Shown here: one piece after another, positions 14,878 through 24,207 of the stretch
Layout of the letters: every line of letters begins with the position of its first letter
Position numbering within the stretch: position 1 is the first letter of the stretch
Assembly: GCA_016210825.1 (NCBI GenBank)
Contig: JACQTM010000058.1
Span: 1 to 34,153 of the forward strand
DNA length: 34,153 nucleotides
Source: Hyphomicrobiales bacterium
GTDB lineage: Bacteria > Pseudomonadota > Alphaproteobacteria > Rhizobiales > Xanthobacteraceae
Direction: 5' to 3'
Translations under genes and position numbers: made by a program
The notes under the pieces: model-generated
The model's database searches: none
Told to the model about the DNA's origin: nothing
What the model saw: only the letters and a program-made list of their open reading frames with translations

Positions 14878-16077
14878 ATGGGAAGCTTCTTACGTCTTTT
14901 GTCGCTGTTGATACTTGTCATTTCAACCGACATTCGCGGCGCTAACGCGGAGTCGCTGACGTTCGCAATTAATGGTCAGACCCGGACCGTCATGCTGGAG
15001 CGTGCCGCAGGAACTGGCCCGCATCCGACAATCATCGTGCTTCACGGCGCCGCGGCGACCTTCGCTGCGGAAGCCCGCGCCACGGAACTTGCCGAACAAG
15101 GCCCGCGCCAGGGATACGCGGTGGCGTTTCCGCAAGGGCTGGGCTTGCGCTGGAATTTTTTTCCGCCGGGGCGGGAAACGGCTAGTACAGTGACGTTTTT
15201 TGCGCGCTTTGGCGGGCCGCCCGACGATCTCGGCTTTCTGAAAACGCTGGTCACCGAACTCATCCAGCGCGGTATTGCAGATCCGAAACGAATTTACTTG
15301 GTCGGCCGCTCGTTGGGCGGCGTTATGGCGTTGCGCATGGCTTGCACCAACACAAACATGTTCGCCGGTATTGCTTTGCTGATTTCGGCGATGCCGGAGG
15401 TACTCGGCGCAGACTGCGCCTTCGCCAAACCCCTGCCGGCGATCGTCATCAATGGGACGGAAGACTGGGTGCTGCCCTATCAAGGCGGGCTTAGCCGAGG
15501 CGGCGACAACTTGTGGCCGACCGAACAGATGGTGTCGTTCTTGCGCAAGACCAATGGCTGCACCGGAAATGCCGAACGAAGCGTTTTACCGTTCGGTCCG
15601 CAAAGAGCCGAAATCGAGCGTGCGGCAGCCTGCGCGGGCGGCCCGGTCGTTTTTTATCGGATAGTTGGCGGCGGTCACGACGTTCCTCTTTCGCTCAAGC
15701 CGGCGACGGCGCTGCTCGCATTCTTCGGACCCGGTGCCAATCCACCGCCGGTACAAATCGCCAAGCCGCGATGCACCCGCTTGGAAACGCGCATGTTCAC
15801 CGACTTTTGCAATGGCTGCACACGGCCACCGTTCAATCAGCAAATCGTCAGAACGGCCGACAATGAATGGACGGTCACTTACGTCGATGGCAATAAAGTG
15901 CAACGCACCTCCAAGTATAGCGCGTTGGCCGAAAGCAGTTCCGAAATTTTGATGTATGACGGCAGCCGCGATATCCAGGCGAAATTTGACTTGAAATCCC
16001 GAACAGGTTTCGTCCGCAGAGGTCAGCGGGGTGAATGGACGCCGGTGCTGAACATTCTCAAGGACGACTGTTCGTAA
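14878..16077 (+). CDS. Secreted esterase (LpqC/PHB-depolymerase-like) with extra C-terminal domain
   Basis: Predicted exported alpha/beta hydrolase, 399 aa. Residues 1-24 form a signal peptide ending GANA. The core has an oxyanion strand IIVLHGAAA, the nucleophile S145 in GRSLGG, an acid in INGTEDWVLPY and a catalytic His in GGGHDVP, as in the feruloyl-esterase/PHB-depolymerase group. After about residue 295 a further 100 residues follow, beta-rich and with several cysteines (CTRLE, FCNGC, final DDC), for which I know no family. The start at 14878 gives the signal peptide. It is lone on its strand, between rsmA and its detached 3' end, so probably acquired. Confidence 0.8.
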   Translation: MGSFLRLLSLLILVISTDIRGANAESLTFAINGQTRTVMLERAAGTGPHPTIIVLHGAAATFAAEARATELAEQGPRQGYAVAFPQGLGLRWNFFPPGRETASTVTFFARFGGPPDDLGFLKTLVTELIQRGIADPKRIYLVGRSLGGVMALRMACTNTNMFAGIALLISAMPEVLGADCAFAKPLPAIVINGTEDWVLPYQGGLSRGGDNLWPTEQMVSFLRKTNGCTGNAERSVLPFGPQRAEIERAAACAGGPVVFYRIVGGGHDVPLSLKPATALLAFFGPGANPPPVQIAKPRCTRLETRMFTDFCNGCTRPPFNQQIVRTADNEWTVTYVDGNKVQRTSKYSALAESSSEILMYDGSRDIQAKFDLKSRTGFVRRGQRGEWTPVLNILKDDCS

Positions 16078-16116
16078 AACGGACGATCCGGTACATCACA
16101 GCTAGCGGGCTCGTTC

Positions 16117-17013
16117 TCAAGCGCCGGCGTTAGTGGATGCCCGGCGCTTGGGCGTGGAGTTATTTGCGAATGCGCGCGCGAGCGCAACAAAGCCTGCCAC
16201 GGAAATTTCCTCGGCGCGTGCGGTTGGTTCGAGGCCCGCGGACGCAACCAGTTTCAACGGATCGGCGCCTAGCGATTTCAAACTCTGCCGCAACATTTTA
16301 CGGCGCTGACCGAAGGCGGCGGCGGTTACGCGCTCGAGCGCACGCCGGTCGACCGGCAGCGGCTCAGCGCGCGGGACGAATTGCACCAGCGAGGATTTTA
16401 CCTTTGGCGGCGGCACGAATGCCGATGGCGCGATATCGAATAGAATCTTCGCCTCGCAACGCCACTGCACCAGTACGGAGAGCCGGCCGTAGGTCTTGCC
16501 GCCCGGCGCGGCGACAATACGCTCGGCCACCTCGCGCTGGAACATCAGCACGAGACGATCGTACCAGGGCGGCCACGGCTCGACGGTGAGCCAACCGGTT
16601 AGCAGCGCGGTGGCGATATTGTAGGGCAGGTTGGCGACGATGCGCGCGGACCCGCCGTCGAGATAGGGTCGCGGATCGAAGGTGAGCGCGTCGGCCTCGA
16701 TCGCTTCAACGCGGCCGGCGTGGCATTCGGCGATCTCCACGAGCGCCGCGATGGCGCGGCGGTCGCGCTCGATCGCGACGACGCGGCGCGCGCCGTTTGC
16801 CAACAGCGCGCGCGTCAAACCGCCGGGACCGGGGCCGACCTCGATCACCGTGACACCGTCAAGCGGCCCCGCCGCGCGCGCGATGCGGCCGGTGAGATTG
16901 AGATCGAGAAGGTAATTCTGGCCAAGAGATTTTTTCGCCTGCAGGCCGTGGCGCCGGATTACCTCCCGCAATGGCGGAAGGTCATCGATGGCCGCGTGAT
17001 CGTCCCGTGTCAT
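16117..17013 (-). CDS. rsmA: 16S rRNA dimethyltransferase RsmA (KsgA)
   Basis: Cytoplasmic SAM-dependent enzyme, 298 aa, that dimethylates two adjacent adenines (A1518/A1519) near the 3' end of 16S rRNA late in 30S assembly. The N-terminal KKSLGQNYLLD signature, SAM motif IEVGPGPGGLT and catalytic NLPYNIAT motif are intact. The ATG at 17011-17013 overlaps the pdxA stop by one base (TGATG), which signals translational coupling. The C-terminal 13 residues (STPKRRASTNAGA) go beyond the usual end, and the detached second 3' end at 14721-14834 is more compact. So the present tail may not be the ancestral one. Confidence 0.95.
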   Translation of the reverse strand: MTRDDHAAIDDLPPLREVIRRHGLQAKKSLGQNYLLDLNLTGRIARAAGPLDGVTVIEVGPGPGGLTRALLANGARRVVAIERDRRAIAALVEIAECHAGRVEAIEADALTFDPRPYLDGGSARIVANLPYNIATALLTGWLTVEPWPPWYDRLVLMFQREVAERIVAAPGGKTYGRLSVLVQWRCEAKILFDIAPSAFVPPPKVKSSLVQFVPRAEPLPVDRRALERVTAAAFGQRRKMLRQSLKSLGADPLKLVASAGLEPTARAEEISVAGFVALARAFANNSTPKRRASTNAGA

Positions 17014-18035
17014 CAAACGGCGTGAGCAGGCGCTCGCTCTGTGGCGGAAAGCCGCGCGGCGAGATTAAGCGCCGCGATGAGGCTCGATGGGCCGGCGCGC
17101 CCGGTGCCGGCGATGTCGAAGGCGGTGCCGTGGTCGGGCGAGGTGCGCACAAAGGGCAACCCCAGCGTGACATTGACTGCGTGATCGAAGGCGAGCGTCT
17201 TGATCGGGATCAGCGCCTGGTCATGGTACATGCATAAAGCCGCATCATAGCGCGCGCGCGCGGCCGGATGGAACATGGTGTCGGCGGATAGCGGACCGCG
17301 CACGTTGACGCCTTCGGCGGCGAGCGCCGCGACCGCAGGCGCAACAATCGAGGCATCCTCTTCGCCCATGCTGCCTTCCTCGCCCGCGTGCGGGTTGAGG
17401 CCGGCGATGGCAAGGCGCGGCCGCGCAATGCCGAAACGCGCGATGAGATCGCGCGCGACGATGCGTCCGGTTGACACGATCAACTCGGTGCTGAGCGCCC
17501 GCGGCACGTCCTTGAGCGCAAGATGAATGGTGACAGGCACAACGGCGAGGTCCGGCGACCACAGCATCATCACCGGGCGGACATCGCGCCCGCCGATCTC
17601 ACGGGCAAGCGCCGCGAGATATTCGGTGTGGCCCGGCTCGGCGAAGCCCGCGGCATAGAGAATCGATTTCGCGACCGGATTGGTCACCAGCGCTCGTGCC
17701 CGGCCGGCGACAACGTCGGCAGTCGCACGGCGGATCGATGCGATCGCCGCGGGTGCGCTCGAGGCATCTGGCTTACCTGGCGCGGCGGTGATCGCGACGC
17801 CAAGCGGCACGATCGGAAGCGCTGTCGCGAATACTGCCGCGGCGTGCTCCGGCTCGACCTCTTTGAGCGGGATCGCGGTGCCAAGCTGCGCGGCGCGGCG
17901 GGCAACGAACTCGCGTTCGCCGAGAAGATAAAACGGCGGTAGCGCCAGCGCTGCGCGGCGCTGCCATGTGGCGATGGTAATGTCCGGCCCGATGCCAGCG
18001 GGCTCGCCGATCGTCAGCGCCAGGGGCCGCATCAT
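17013..18035 (-). CDS. pdxA: 4-hydroxythreonine-4-phosphate dehydrogenase PdxA
   Basis: Cytoplasmic NAD-dependent, metal-requiring enzyme, 340 aa, of the DXP-dependent pyridoxal phosphate pathway. It oxidises 4-phosphohydroxy-L-threonine. The N-terminal TIGEPAGIGP motif and the three metal-binding histidines (in EPGHTEYLA, NPHAGEEG and MYHDQALIP) are all present. Start is the first of two ATGs, four bases after the surA stop. It is the third gene of the lptD-surA-pdxA-rsmA block, an order shared with E. coli. Confidence 0.95.
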   Translation of the reverse strand: MMRPLALTIGEPAGIGPDITIATWQRRAALALPPFYLLGEREFVARRAAQLGTAIPLKEVEPEHAAAVFATALPIVPLGVAITAAPGKPDASSAPAAIASIRRATADVVAGRARALVTNPVAKSILYAAGFAEPGHTEYLAALAREIGGRDVRPVMMLWSPDLAVVPVTIHLALKDVPRALSTELIVSTGRIVARDLIARFGIARPRLAIAGLNPHAGEEGSMGEEDASIVAPAVAALAAEGVNVRGPLSADTMFHPAARARYDAALCMYHDQALIPIKTLAFDHAVNVTLGLPFVRTSPDHGTAFDIAGTGRAGPSSLIAALNLAARLSATERAPAHAV

Positions 18036-18039
18036 TGAA

Positions 18040-18987
18040 TTAGTTTCTGTACTCGATCATGGCGGCGCTCCGCAGTTCCTTCAGAAAACGCTTCGAGTGT
18101 GTATCAAACTGCTCGGAGAACATTTCTTCGCGTACTTTGCGCTGACCCGGCGTTTCCGCTTTCGAGTCTTTCTTTCCGCACACCGCGAACATCTCAATGC
18201 CATTCGGCGTAACTTCCGGCGGCGTCAGACGTCCGGTCTCCACGTTATCAATCACCGCGCGAAGTTGGACGCTGAGATCGGCGGACGTACGCGTGATCGC
18301 GTCGCGAACGGCGACATCCCTGAGCGCGCGGACAAAGGGAATGCCTTCTTCACAATTGGTAAATCGTGCGCGCAACGCCTCGGCTTCGCGGCGCTTGGCC
18401 TCGATGGCCGCTTCGGTCGACCCGCGCGGCAGTACGAGTAAAACCGGGCGCAGCGAGTAGTCGAAGCTGGCTTCCTTTTCGCTAGCCTTGCGCGAATCCG
18501 CCGCTGCGAGCACGTCCTTCTCGCGGATCTGCAGGCTCGCGCCAAATTTACCGCGGACCATTTGCCCCCACGCTATGTCGGATTTCAGACGCGCCTTGAG
18601 TGTTGCTGCCTTGATGCCGGACGATTCCAGGCGTTGCGCGAATTGCTGCGGCGTGGCGCGCATGCGCTGCGCGATGGTGGCAAATGCGGTGTCGACTTCC
18701 TTCTCGGTAACTTCCAGGTTGTAACGTTTGGCGATGTGAAGCTTCAGCTTATCGTCGATCAGTAGGTTGACGATCTCATCGCGCGTCGGCGGCTTCGTCG
18801 AGCCCGATCGTTCGAGCCGCATGCGCTGCTCGATATCGAAGACCGTGATCGGGTCACCGTTGACGATGACGGCTACCTGAGCCCGCGCTGGCATGCCACC
18901 GGCCATCCAGGCGAATGCGCAGATCAGAGCCGCCGCGATGAACCGGGTGATCGAGAGAGGTAGAAATAGGGTCAATGTCTTCGGCAT
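18040..18987 (-). CDS. surA: SurA-like periplasmic chaperone/peptidyl-prolyl isomerase
   Basis: Predicted periplasmic chaperone, 315 aa, for outer-membrane proteins such as LptD. Residues 1-36 form a signal peptide ending ARAQ. A SurA N-terminal domain follows (VAVIVNGDPITVFDIEQR, then helical repeats). After it comes a segment in the place of the parvulin domain (FDYSLRPVLLVLPRGS). The protein is about 110 residues shorter than E. coli SurA (428 aa), so it can have at most one parvulin-like domain; whether that is catalytic is doubtful. I chose the ATG at 18985-18987 to place the signal peptide. It lies 92 bases after lptD. Confidence 0.88.
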   Translation of the reverse strand: MPKTLTLFLPLSITRFIAAALICAFAWMAGGMPARAQVAVIVNGDPITVFDIEQRMRLERSGSTKPPTRDEIVNLLIDDKLKLHIAKRYNLEVTEKEVDTAFATIAQRMRATPQQFAQRLESSGIKAATLKARLKSDIAWGQMVRGKFGASLQIREKDVLAAADSRKASEKEASFDYSLRPVLLVLPRGSTEAAIEAKRREAEALRARFTNCEEGIPFVRALRDVAVRDAITRTSADLSVQLRAVIDNVETGRLTPPEVTPNGIEMFAVCGKKDSKAETPGQRKVREEMFSEQFDTHSKRFLKELRSAAMIEYRN

Positions 18988-19079
18988 TGTCGTATCAACT
19001 CGAGGGTCTGTTGGCGTTCGCGGCGCCCCATGCAGGACAGACCGCCGCGGCCGTATTTTACGCCATGCCGGCGCGGACG

Positions 19080-21593
19080 CTAGTTGCCGCTGATGTTTCG
19101 GGACACCGCTGTGCCGCCGAGTGTCCGCAGGCTTATCTGCAGCGAAATACGGTGATCGATCTGCGTGGTGTTCGTATAATTGTAGCTGGCGGTGTAGTTG
19201 AGGCCCCAGAGAATGCAATCGTTAATATAGCCGATACCGACGCGGGTCTGGTCGATCCTGGACGCATCGAGATCGTAACGCGCAGCGCCGCTCAATACCC
19301 AGTTGGCATCGAGCTTGACGGAAGCGCTGCCGAGAATGCCCTCGCGGCGCGTCAGGAATCCGAGCAACGGCTGGGCGTCGTAATTGCCGTAGAGCAGCGT
19401 CGTTGTCCACCGGTCGAAATTTGCACGGCCTTCGATCTCAAGACGCCGCAATGTGAAGTCCTCCTCGTCGAACCGGAATCGGGAGGTGAATGTGAATACT
19501 TTGTCCGGCTGATAGGAGACGCGCGCTACGTAATCCGAACGGCGGGTATCGAGACCGCTTTCGAGCCCGGTATTGGCGATGTCGCCAACCGCGAAGGAAT
19601 TGGTCCCGAATAGATGATAGGATTGCCCGAACAGTGCGCTGGCGAAGCCGCCTTGGTTAAATTGCGTCGTGTACTGGACACCGGCATTGATTCGTCCACC
19701 GCCTTCTTCGCGGTCCAAACCCGAGAATTTATCCACGCGGAACAGATTGCTGTCGTCGAAAATTAAGCTTTGCGCATCCTCATTCGGGAGCTTGCCGATG
19801 TTGGTCTCGTTGGGGCGCACGATGAGTTGCGCGATCGGCTCGATCGTTTGCGTGCCCCAGGATTGCACGCCAATGAAGGGGTAACGATATTCAAGACCGA
19901 CCGTCGGCATCGCGCGAACGATCTCGTTATCCCCGGTCTGGATGAAATTCGCGACGCCGGGCTGCGCTCGGATATTGACGGCGGCGGCATCGGCGCGCAC
20001 CGAAGCGAACGGCGTGAAAACCTGGCCAAAGGAATCCGTAATCGTGCGCTTCCATGTTGCTTCGGCGGTGAAGCGCGTGTATTCGCCGGGTATTCCGCGC
20101 AGTAGGCAATTGGCCGGAATCTTGACCGCCGGATCGGCTGTCGAGGGCGAGCACGGGCCACCGGCAAGATTGGTAACCACACTGGTGTTGCCCGTGGTTT
20201 GCGAAATTTGGTCGAAGGAGGCGCTGTCGCGACTCAGACTGGTCACGTTGACACGGTATCCAAGTTCGCCGCCGAACACCGGCTGTCCGAATGTGTAGTT
20301 GTAGTCCACGACCGGATGGATGATCGGCAATTGATCCTGACGGTCGGCCGACGAGAAGCCTTTGTAGTGGATCGTGCGCACGTCGAAGTAGCTGCGCTCG
20401 CCCTTGCCCGTGAGATAAACCTGCGACACGCCGGCATCGACGACAGGCTTGAACGGATCGATCGACCGGAAATGCGACAGGCCGTAATCTTGTAAGTAGG
20501 TGCGATCCGATACAAGGATACCATCCCAGCCCCATAACCACTTGTTCGAGAGCGCGAACTGGCCCGAAGTCTCCACGCTTCCGCGCCAATCGCGATAGCC
20601 GGGATTGTTCGTGCCAAGGCCGTCCGAGGCAAAGGCATCCTTGTCGAGCTGGTAGATTCCGCTGCCGCGAATCGAATATGAGCCATTGACCAGGCGCTGA
20701 CGCCATTCCGCCTGCAACAGCGGTCCTTGCTTCGTGGTGATCAGCGGGGTGAGCGTAACGTCATAGTCGGGCGCGAGCGCCCAGTAATAGGGAATCTCGA
20801 CGCCGAAGCCGTAAACCGAGGACGATTTAAATTCAGGTACGAGGAAGCCAGTTTTACGCTTGACCGTCGGATCGGGCGTCGAAAAGTAAGGGAAATAAGC
20901 GATCGGCGCGCCGAAGAATTCCAGGCTGCCGTTCTCGAAATAGATCATCTTCTCAGATTCATTATGGATAATCCGCGCCGCCTTGACCTGCCAGAGCGGC
21001 GGCTTTTTTGGATCGTCCTTGCATGGCAAGCAGGCAGTATAGACGCCGTTTTGAAACACGGTGTAATTGCCGCCCGACCGATCCGCACGCGTGGCCGCAA
21101 AGCGCGTCTGATCAGGCGCTTCGAGCCGCAGCGAATCGACGAAGCCGTCCCGGTAGTCATCACTCAGGTCGAGGATTTCACCGTAGGTGATCTTGCCGTC
21201 GCGTTCGGTGAGCCTGACATTGCCTTCCGCGTGCAGGCGTTTGGTTTTTTGGTTGTAGACGATCTTATCGGCCTCGACGGTCGAACCGGAATAATACATC
21301 TGCACATTGCCGACGGCGGAGACGCGGTCGTTGGTGTAATCGTAATTGATCTCGTTGGCCTGAACGAGCATCTGTTCCTGGCCGGCGCCCTTCTTCTTCA
21401 ATGTATCGAAGGCGCTCGGCTGCCCCGCAGACCGCTGCGGTCGCTTGGGGAACTGCAGAAAATCAGTTTGCGCGAATGCCGAGGTGCAATCGATCGCGCC
21501 GAGCGCGACGAAAGTCGCGGCCAGGATCAGAACGACGCGGCGAACTGCGCGTGCGCGCGTTTTTAGCCGATGGGAAAAGGCTTCGCGTGCCAT
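19080..21593 (-). CDS. lptD: LPS-assembly protein LptD
   Basis: Outer-membrane beta-barrel, 837 aa, that with LptE inserts lipopolysaccharide into the outer leaflet. A basic N-region and hydrophobic stretch give a signal peptide ending SAFAQ (about residue 42). The OstA-like jellyroll domain follows (ANEINYDYTNDRVSAVGNVQ, TERDGKITYGEI), then the long barrel with repeated aromatic strands to the C-terminus. Two cysteine pairs are visible (CLPC, and CSPS with NCLL) that could form disulfides. Its ATG overlaps the lptG stop by one base (TGATG), and surA follows. Confidence 0.95.
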   Translation of the reverse strand: MAREAFSHRLKTRARAVRRVVLILAATFVALGAIDCTSAFAQTDFLQFPKRPQRSAGQPSAFDTLKKKGAGQEQMLVQANEINYDYTNDRVSAVGNVQMYYSGSTVEADKIVYNQKTKRLHAEGNVRLTERDGKITYGEILDLSDDYRDGFVDSLRLEAPDQTRFAATRADRSGGNYTVFQNGVYTACLPCKDDPKKPPLWQVKAARIIHNESEKMIYFENGSLEFFGAPIAYFPYFSTPDPTVKRKTGFLVPEFKSSSVYGFGVEIPYYWALAPDYDVTLTPLITTKQGPLLQAEWRQRLVNGSYSIRGSGIYQLDKDAFASDGLGTNNPGYRDWRGSVETSGQFALSNKWLWGWDGILVSDRTYLQDYGLSHFRSIDPFKPVVDAGVSQVYLTGKGERSYFDVRTIHYKGFSSADRQDQLPIIHPVVDYNYTFGQPVFGGELGYRVNVTSLSRDSASFDQISQTTGNTSVVTNLAGGPCSPSTADPAVKIPANCLLRGIPGEYTRFTAEATWKRTITDSFGQVFTPFASVRADAAAVNIRAQPGVANFIQTGDNEIVRAMPTVGLEYRYPFIGVQSWGTQTIEPIAQLIVRPNETNIGKLPNEDAQSLIFDDSNLFRVDKFSGLDREEGGGRINAGVQYTTQFNQGGFASALFGQSYHLFGTNSFAVGDIANTGLESGLDTRRSDYVARVSYQPDKVFTFTSRFRFDEEDFTLRRLEIEGRANFDRWTTTLLYGNYDAQPLLGFLTRREGILGSASVKLDANWVLSGAARYDLDASRIDQTRVGIGYINDCILWGLNYTASYNYTNTTQIDHRISLQISLRTLGGTAVSRNISGN

Positions 21594-22687
21594 CACCCAT
21601 CCTCCAGATACAGCAGCGCCATCAATCCGGTCAGCCCGCCGACGACGACGGGAATCCATGCGGCGGCAAAGGGATGCAGCAGTTCCGCCTTGCTGATGTC
21701 TTCGGTGACTTTGGAGAAGACGTAGAGCAAGAAGCCCGAGAGAATTCCGCCGAGCACCATTTTCTGCACGCCGCCGAAGCGGAAAAACCGAAGACTAAAT
21801 GCGGCAGCCAGCAGCACCATTGCGGCCAACAGGAACGGGCGCGACAAGAGTTTCTGGTATTGCAGCCGATAACCTGCCGCCGCGAGCCCCGCATGCTCGG
21901 CGGTCTCGATATACGAGGGCAGTTGCCAGAACGGCACCGTCTCCGGCGTGGCGAAGCTCTCGCGTACCTGCTCGGGTGTCAGATTCGTGTTCAGCAGGTA
22001 AGTGTCCTTGGATTGCGGAAGAATTCCGGGGGCAAAAATGCGCGCCTCCGACAATCGCCAGGCTCCCGGCTGTAGCAATGCAGACTTCGCCTCAATTCGC
22101 TCCTTGAAGGCGCCGGATTGATCGAACGTGAAGATCGTTAAATTGGCGAGCCGGACGCCTTGTTCCTGGCTCGACGCCGCGTTGATGATCGATTGACCAT
22201 CCACGCTCTTCTGCCGGATCCAGAAGCCGCTGACACCATAGGTTCCGAAAAATTGCGCATTGCCGAAAATTACCCCTTCAAGACGCTTCGAGCGCTCATG
22301 CATCGCCGCCGAGATCGGATTGTAAATCGTAGTTGCAAGGATGCCGATGCCGAGCGCAACGATGACGGCGGGCGCAATAAACTCCCAGGCCGACACGCCG
22401 GCGGCGCGCGCCACAACCAGCTCGTTGCGCCGCGATAGCGAAAGATAGCAGCTCATCGCGCCGATCAGAACGCAGAACGGCATGATTCGTTCTGTTACCT
22501 GCGGTACGCGGAAAATCGACGTCTGGAAAACCATCAGCGCGGTGGCGTGCGGGATATCCGCGGTTCGCCGCACCAATTCGACGTAATCGATCAAGGCGAC
22601 AAGCGCCATCACGCCGCCAAGTGCCGCGAGTGTCGCGAGCAGGAAGCGGGTTCCAAAATAGCGTGACAGCGTTTGTCCTACTCGCAC
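21593..22687 (-). CDS. lptG: LPS export permease LptG
   Basis: Inner-membrane permease, 364 aa, of the LptB2FG exporter that extracts lipopolysaccharide from the inner membrane. A YjgP/YjgQ fold is visible: N-terminal membrane segments (TLSRYFGTRFLLATLAALGG and following), a periplasmic beta-jellyroll middle, and C-terminal membrane segments. I prefer the GTG at 22685-22687, which has GAGGGGG just upstream and begins right before TLSRYFG. A longer version would run into lptF. It starts ten bases after the lptF stop and overlaps lptD by one base. Confidence 0.93.
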   Translation of the reverse strand: MRVGQTLSRYFGTRFLLATLAALGGVMALVALIDYVELVRRTADIPHATALMVFQTSIFRVPQVTERIMPFCVLIGAMSCYLSLSRRNELVVARAAGVSAWEFIAPAVIVALGIGILATTIYNPISAAMHERSKRLEGVIFGNAQFFGTYGVSGFWIRQKSVDGQSIINAASSQEQGVRLANLTIFTFDQSGAFKERIEAKSALLQPGAWRLSEARIFAPGILPQSKDTYLLNTNLTPEQVRESFATPETVPFWQLPSYIETAEHAGLAAAGYRLQYQKLLSRPFLLAAMVLLAAAFSLRFFRFGGVQKMVLGGILSGFLLYVFSKVTEDISKAELLHPFAAAWIPVVVGGLTGLMALLYLEDG

Positions 22688-22697
22688 GCGCGCCCCC

Positions 22698-23858
22698 TCA
22701 GGTCGGTGCCAAGCGGCGCACGAGGCGCTCGGAGATTGCGGTGATCGCATTAGCGATGAACGCCGGGGTCTCGATGATGGTGCCGCGCGAAATCGCGACC
22801 AGGGCAGCCCCGGAGACCGTTGCCATCAGCAGATATTGGAAGAACGGCGCGACGGGAAAATTCACGCTCAAGATGATGCTGATGAAGCCGAGTAGGCGAA
22901 TGAGCGAAATCGCACCGCCGGCCGCAGCGATCGAGAGGCCGCGACTTTGCCGCGTCGTGCGCGGAGCGCCGAGATAGGCGTAGGTGATGATAACGAAGAC
23001 GATAGGGTAGAGCGGCGCCATCAGCCGGTCGTGTAACTCGGCGCGATATTGCGACGCCTGGATTTTATAGGACGGTTCGTCGACGTTGGGCCAAATCAGT
23101 TCGGACAATAGCCGTTCGCGCACCGATATCTTGTCGTATTGCTGCGTGCCGGAGAATTGCGAGAGATCGAAGGGATAACGGTCGTAGAAGACGAGCGCGG
23201 GGTCGCTCTGATTATCCTCGCGGCGTTGAATGCTGCCATTTTCGAGCAGCAGGAACGTGCCGGATTCATTGTTGACGATCGATCCCTGTTCGGCGAGGAA
23301 AGTGGCGCGTTCCTTGGGATTACGGCGGTCGTCGATGAAGATGCCGAGCAGGAGCCCGTCGCCGCGCCGCTCGCGGATATGGAACGTCAAGCCGCGCTCG
23401 AACGTGGAGAAGCGGCCCGGTTGGGCGATGTTGGTGACGAGATCGGCGCGTACCTCGGCCGCCCATCTGTGCACCTTTTGCAGGCAGAGCGGCACCACAT
23501 AGGTGCTCAAAGCCGCCACCACCGCGCTGACCAAAAGCGCGACGTAAAGAAACGGGCGAAACAACATCCATGGCGACGTTCCAGCGGCGCTGATGACGAT
23601 AAGTTCGGAATCACCCGAGAGCTTGTTGAGGACATGCGCGACGGAGATCATCAGTGCAATTGGCGCGATCACGAGAATCAGCACCGGAACCACGAGACCG
23701 GTGATGCCGATGAAGACCAGAATGGTCTGGCCCTTGTTGGTCATCAGGTCGATGTCGCGCAAAGCTTGCGTCACCCAGACCACGGCGGTCAGGCTGATGA
23801 CGACGATTAGGAACGCACCGAGGGTGGTGCGAAAAATATACCGGCTGATCGACCCCAT
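22698..23858 (-). CDS. lptF: LPS export permease LptF
   Basis: Partner permease of LptG, 386 aa, in the LptB2FG complex. The opening GSISRYIFRTTLGAFLIVV is characteristic, followed by three N-terminal membrane segments, a periplasmic jellyroll (about 130-270, with SIVNNESGTFLLLENGSIQR) and three C-terminal membrane segments. It is first in the lptF-lptG-lptD-surA-pdxA-rsmA run, so the promoter for the whole set should lie in 23859-24207. The gene is divergent from pepA. Confidence 0.94.
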   Translation of the reverse strand: MGSISRYIFRTTLGAFLIVVISLTAVVWVTQALRDIDLMTNKGQTILVFIGITGLVVPVLILVIAPIALMISVAHVLNKLSGDSELIVISAAGTSPWMLFRPFLYVALLVSAVVAALSTYVVPLCLQKVHRWAAEVRADLVTNIAQPGRFSTFERGLTFHIRERRGDGLLLGIFIDDRRNPKERATFLAEQGSIVNNESGTFLLLENGSIQRREDNQSDPALVFYDRYPFDLSQFSGTQQYDKISVRERLLSELIWPNVDEPSYKIQASQYRAELHDRLMAPLYPIVFVIITYAYLGAPRTTRQSRGLSIAAAGGAISLIRLLGFISIILSVNFPVAPFFQYLLMATVSGAALVAISRGTIIETPAFIANAITAISERLVRRLAPT

Positions 23859-24207
23859 CGTCCCCTGACTCGATACTGCTGGGTGCCGGACCCTCCCAAG
23901 GCCCTAACGCGGCACCCCGTCTCGACCCACCCCGCAGCCCCCTTGATTGGGTGCACAAAATGGCTCTGGCAAGGCAAAACCTGTTGTAAATGCACCACTA
24001 AAAGTTAAATCCCTCCGACCATGAATTAACCATGCCGTGGCTCCCGGGGGTGGCTAGGAAGCGCCGGCGCGGGAACCTGCGGAAAAGGCTGGCATTGCAG
24101 GGTTTCCACCGCCGGGTCATATGATCCGCCGGCGGCGCAAGCCGCCCCCGCCGTCCGCGTCAAAACTGTTTCATCCACAGGAACTTGCTCGAATAAGGAC
24201 CCCGCCC
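23859..24207. promoter_or_regulatory. Divergent lptF/pepA promoter region
   Basis: This 349-base gap separates divergent lptF and pepA and must hold promoters in both directions. For pepA, TTGCAG (24095-24100) with TATGAT (24120-24125) is a possible pair, but the 19-base spacer is long. A GGCGGC/GCCGCC hairpin lies at 24131-24146. Near 24006 and 24027 there are two TTAA boxes 17 bases apart. I cannot define the lptF promoter with confidence and see no gene here. Confidence 0.45.

Noticed and set aside
14863..14933. Minus-strand extension of the rsmA 3' fragment into the esterase gene
   Set aside because: The residues beyond about 14834 do not resemble RsmA; they are the antisense of the esterase signal peptide region.
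20727..21566. A 279-codon plus-strand frame inside lptD
   Set aside because: It is antisense to lptD, with low-complexity basic composition and no recognisable motif.
24006..24030. Two TTAA boxes as a CtrA-binding site in the lptF-pepA gap
   Set aside because: The boxes are 17 bases apart, not the seven expected for the CtrA consensus.
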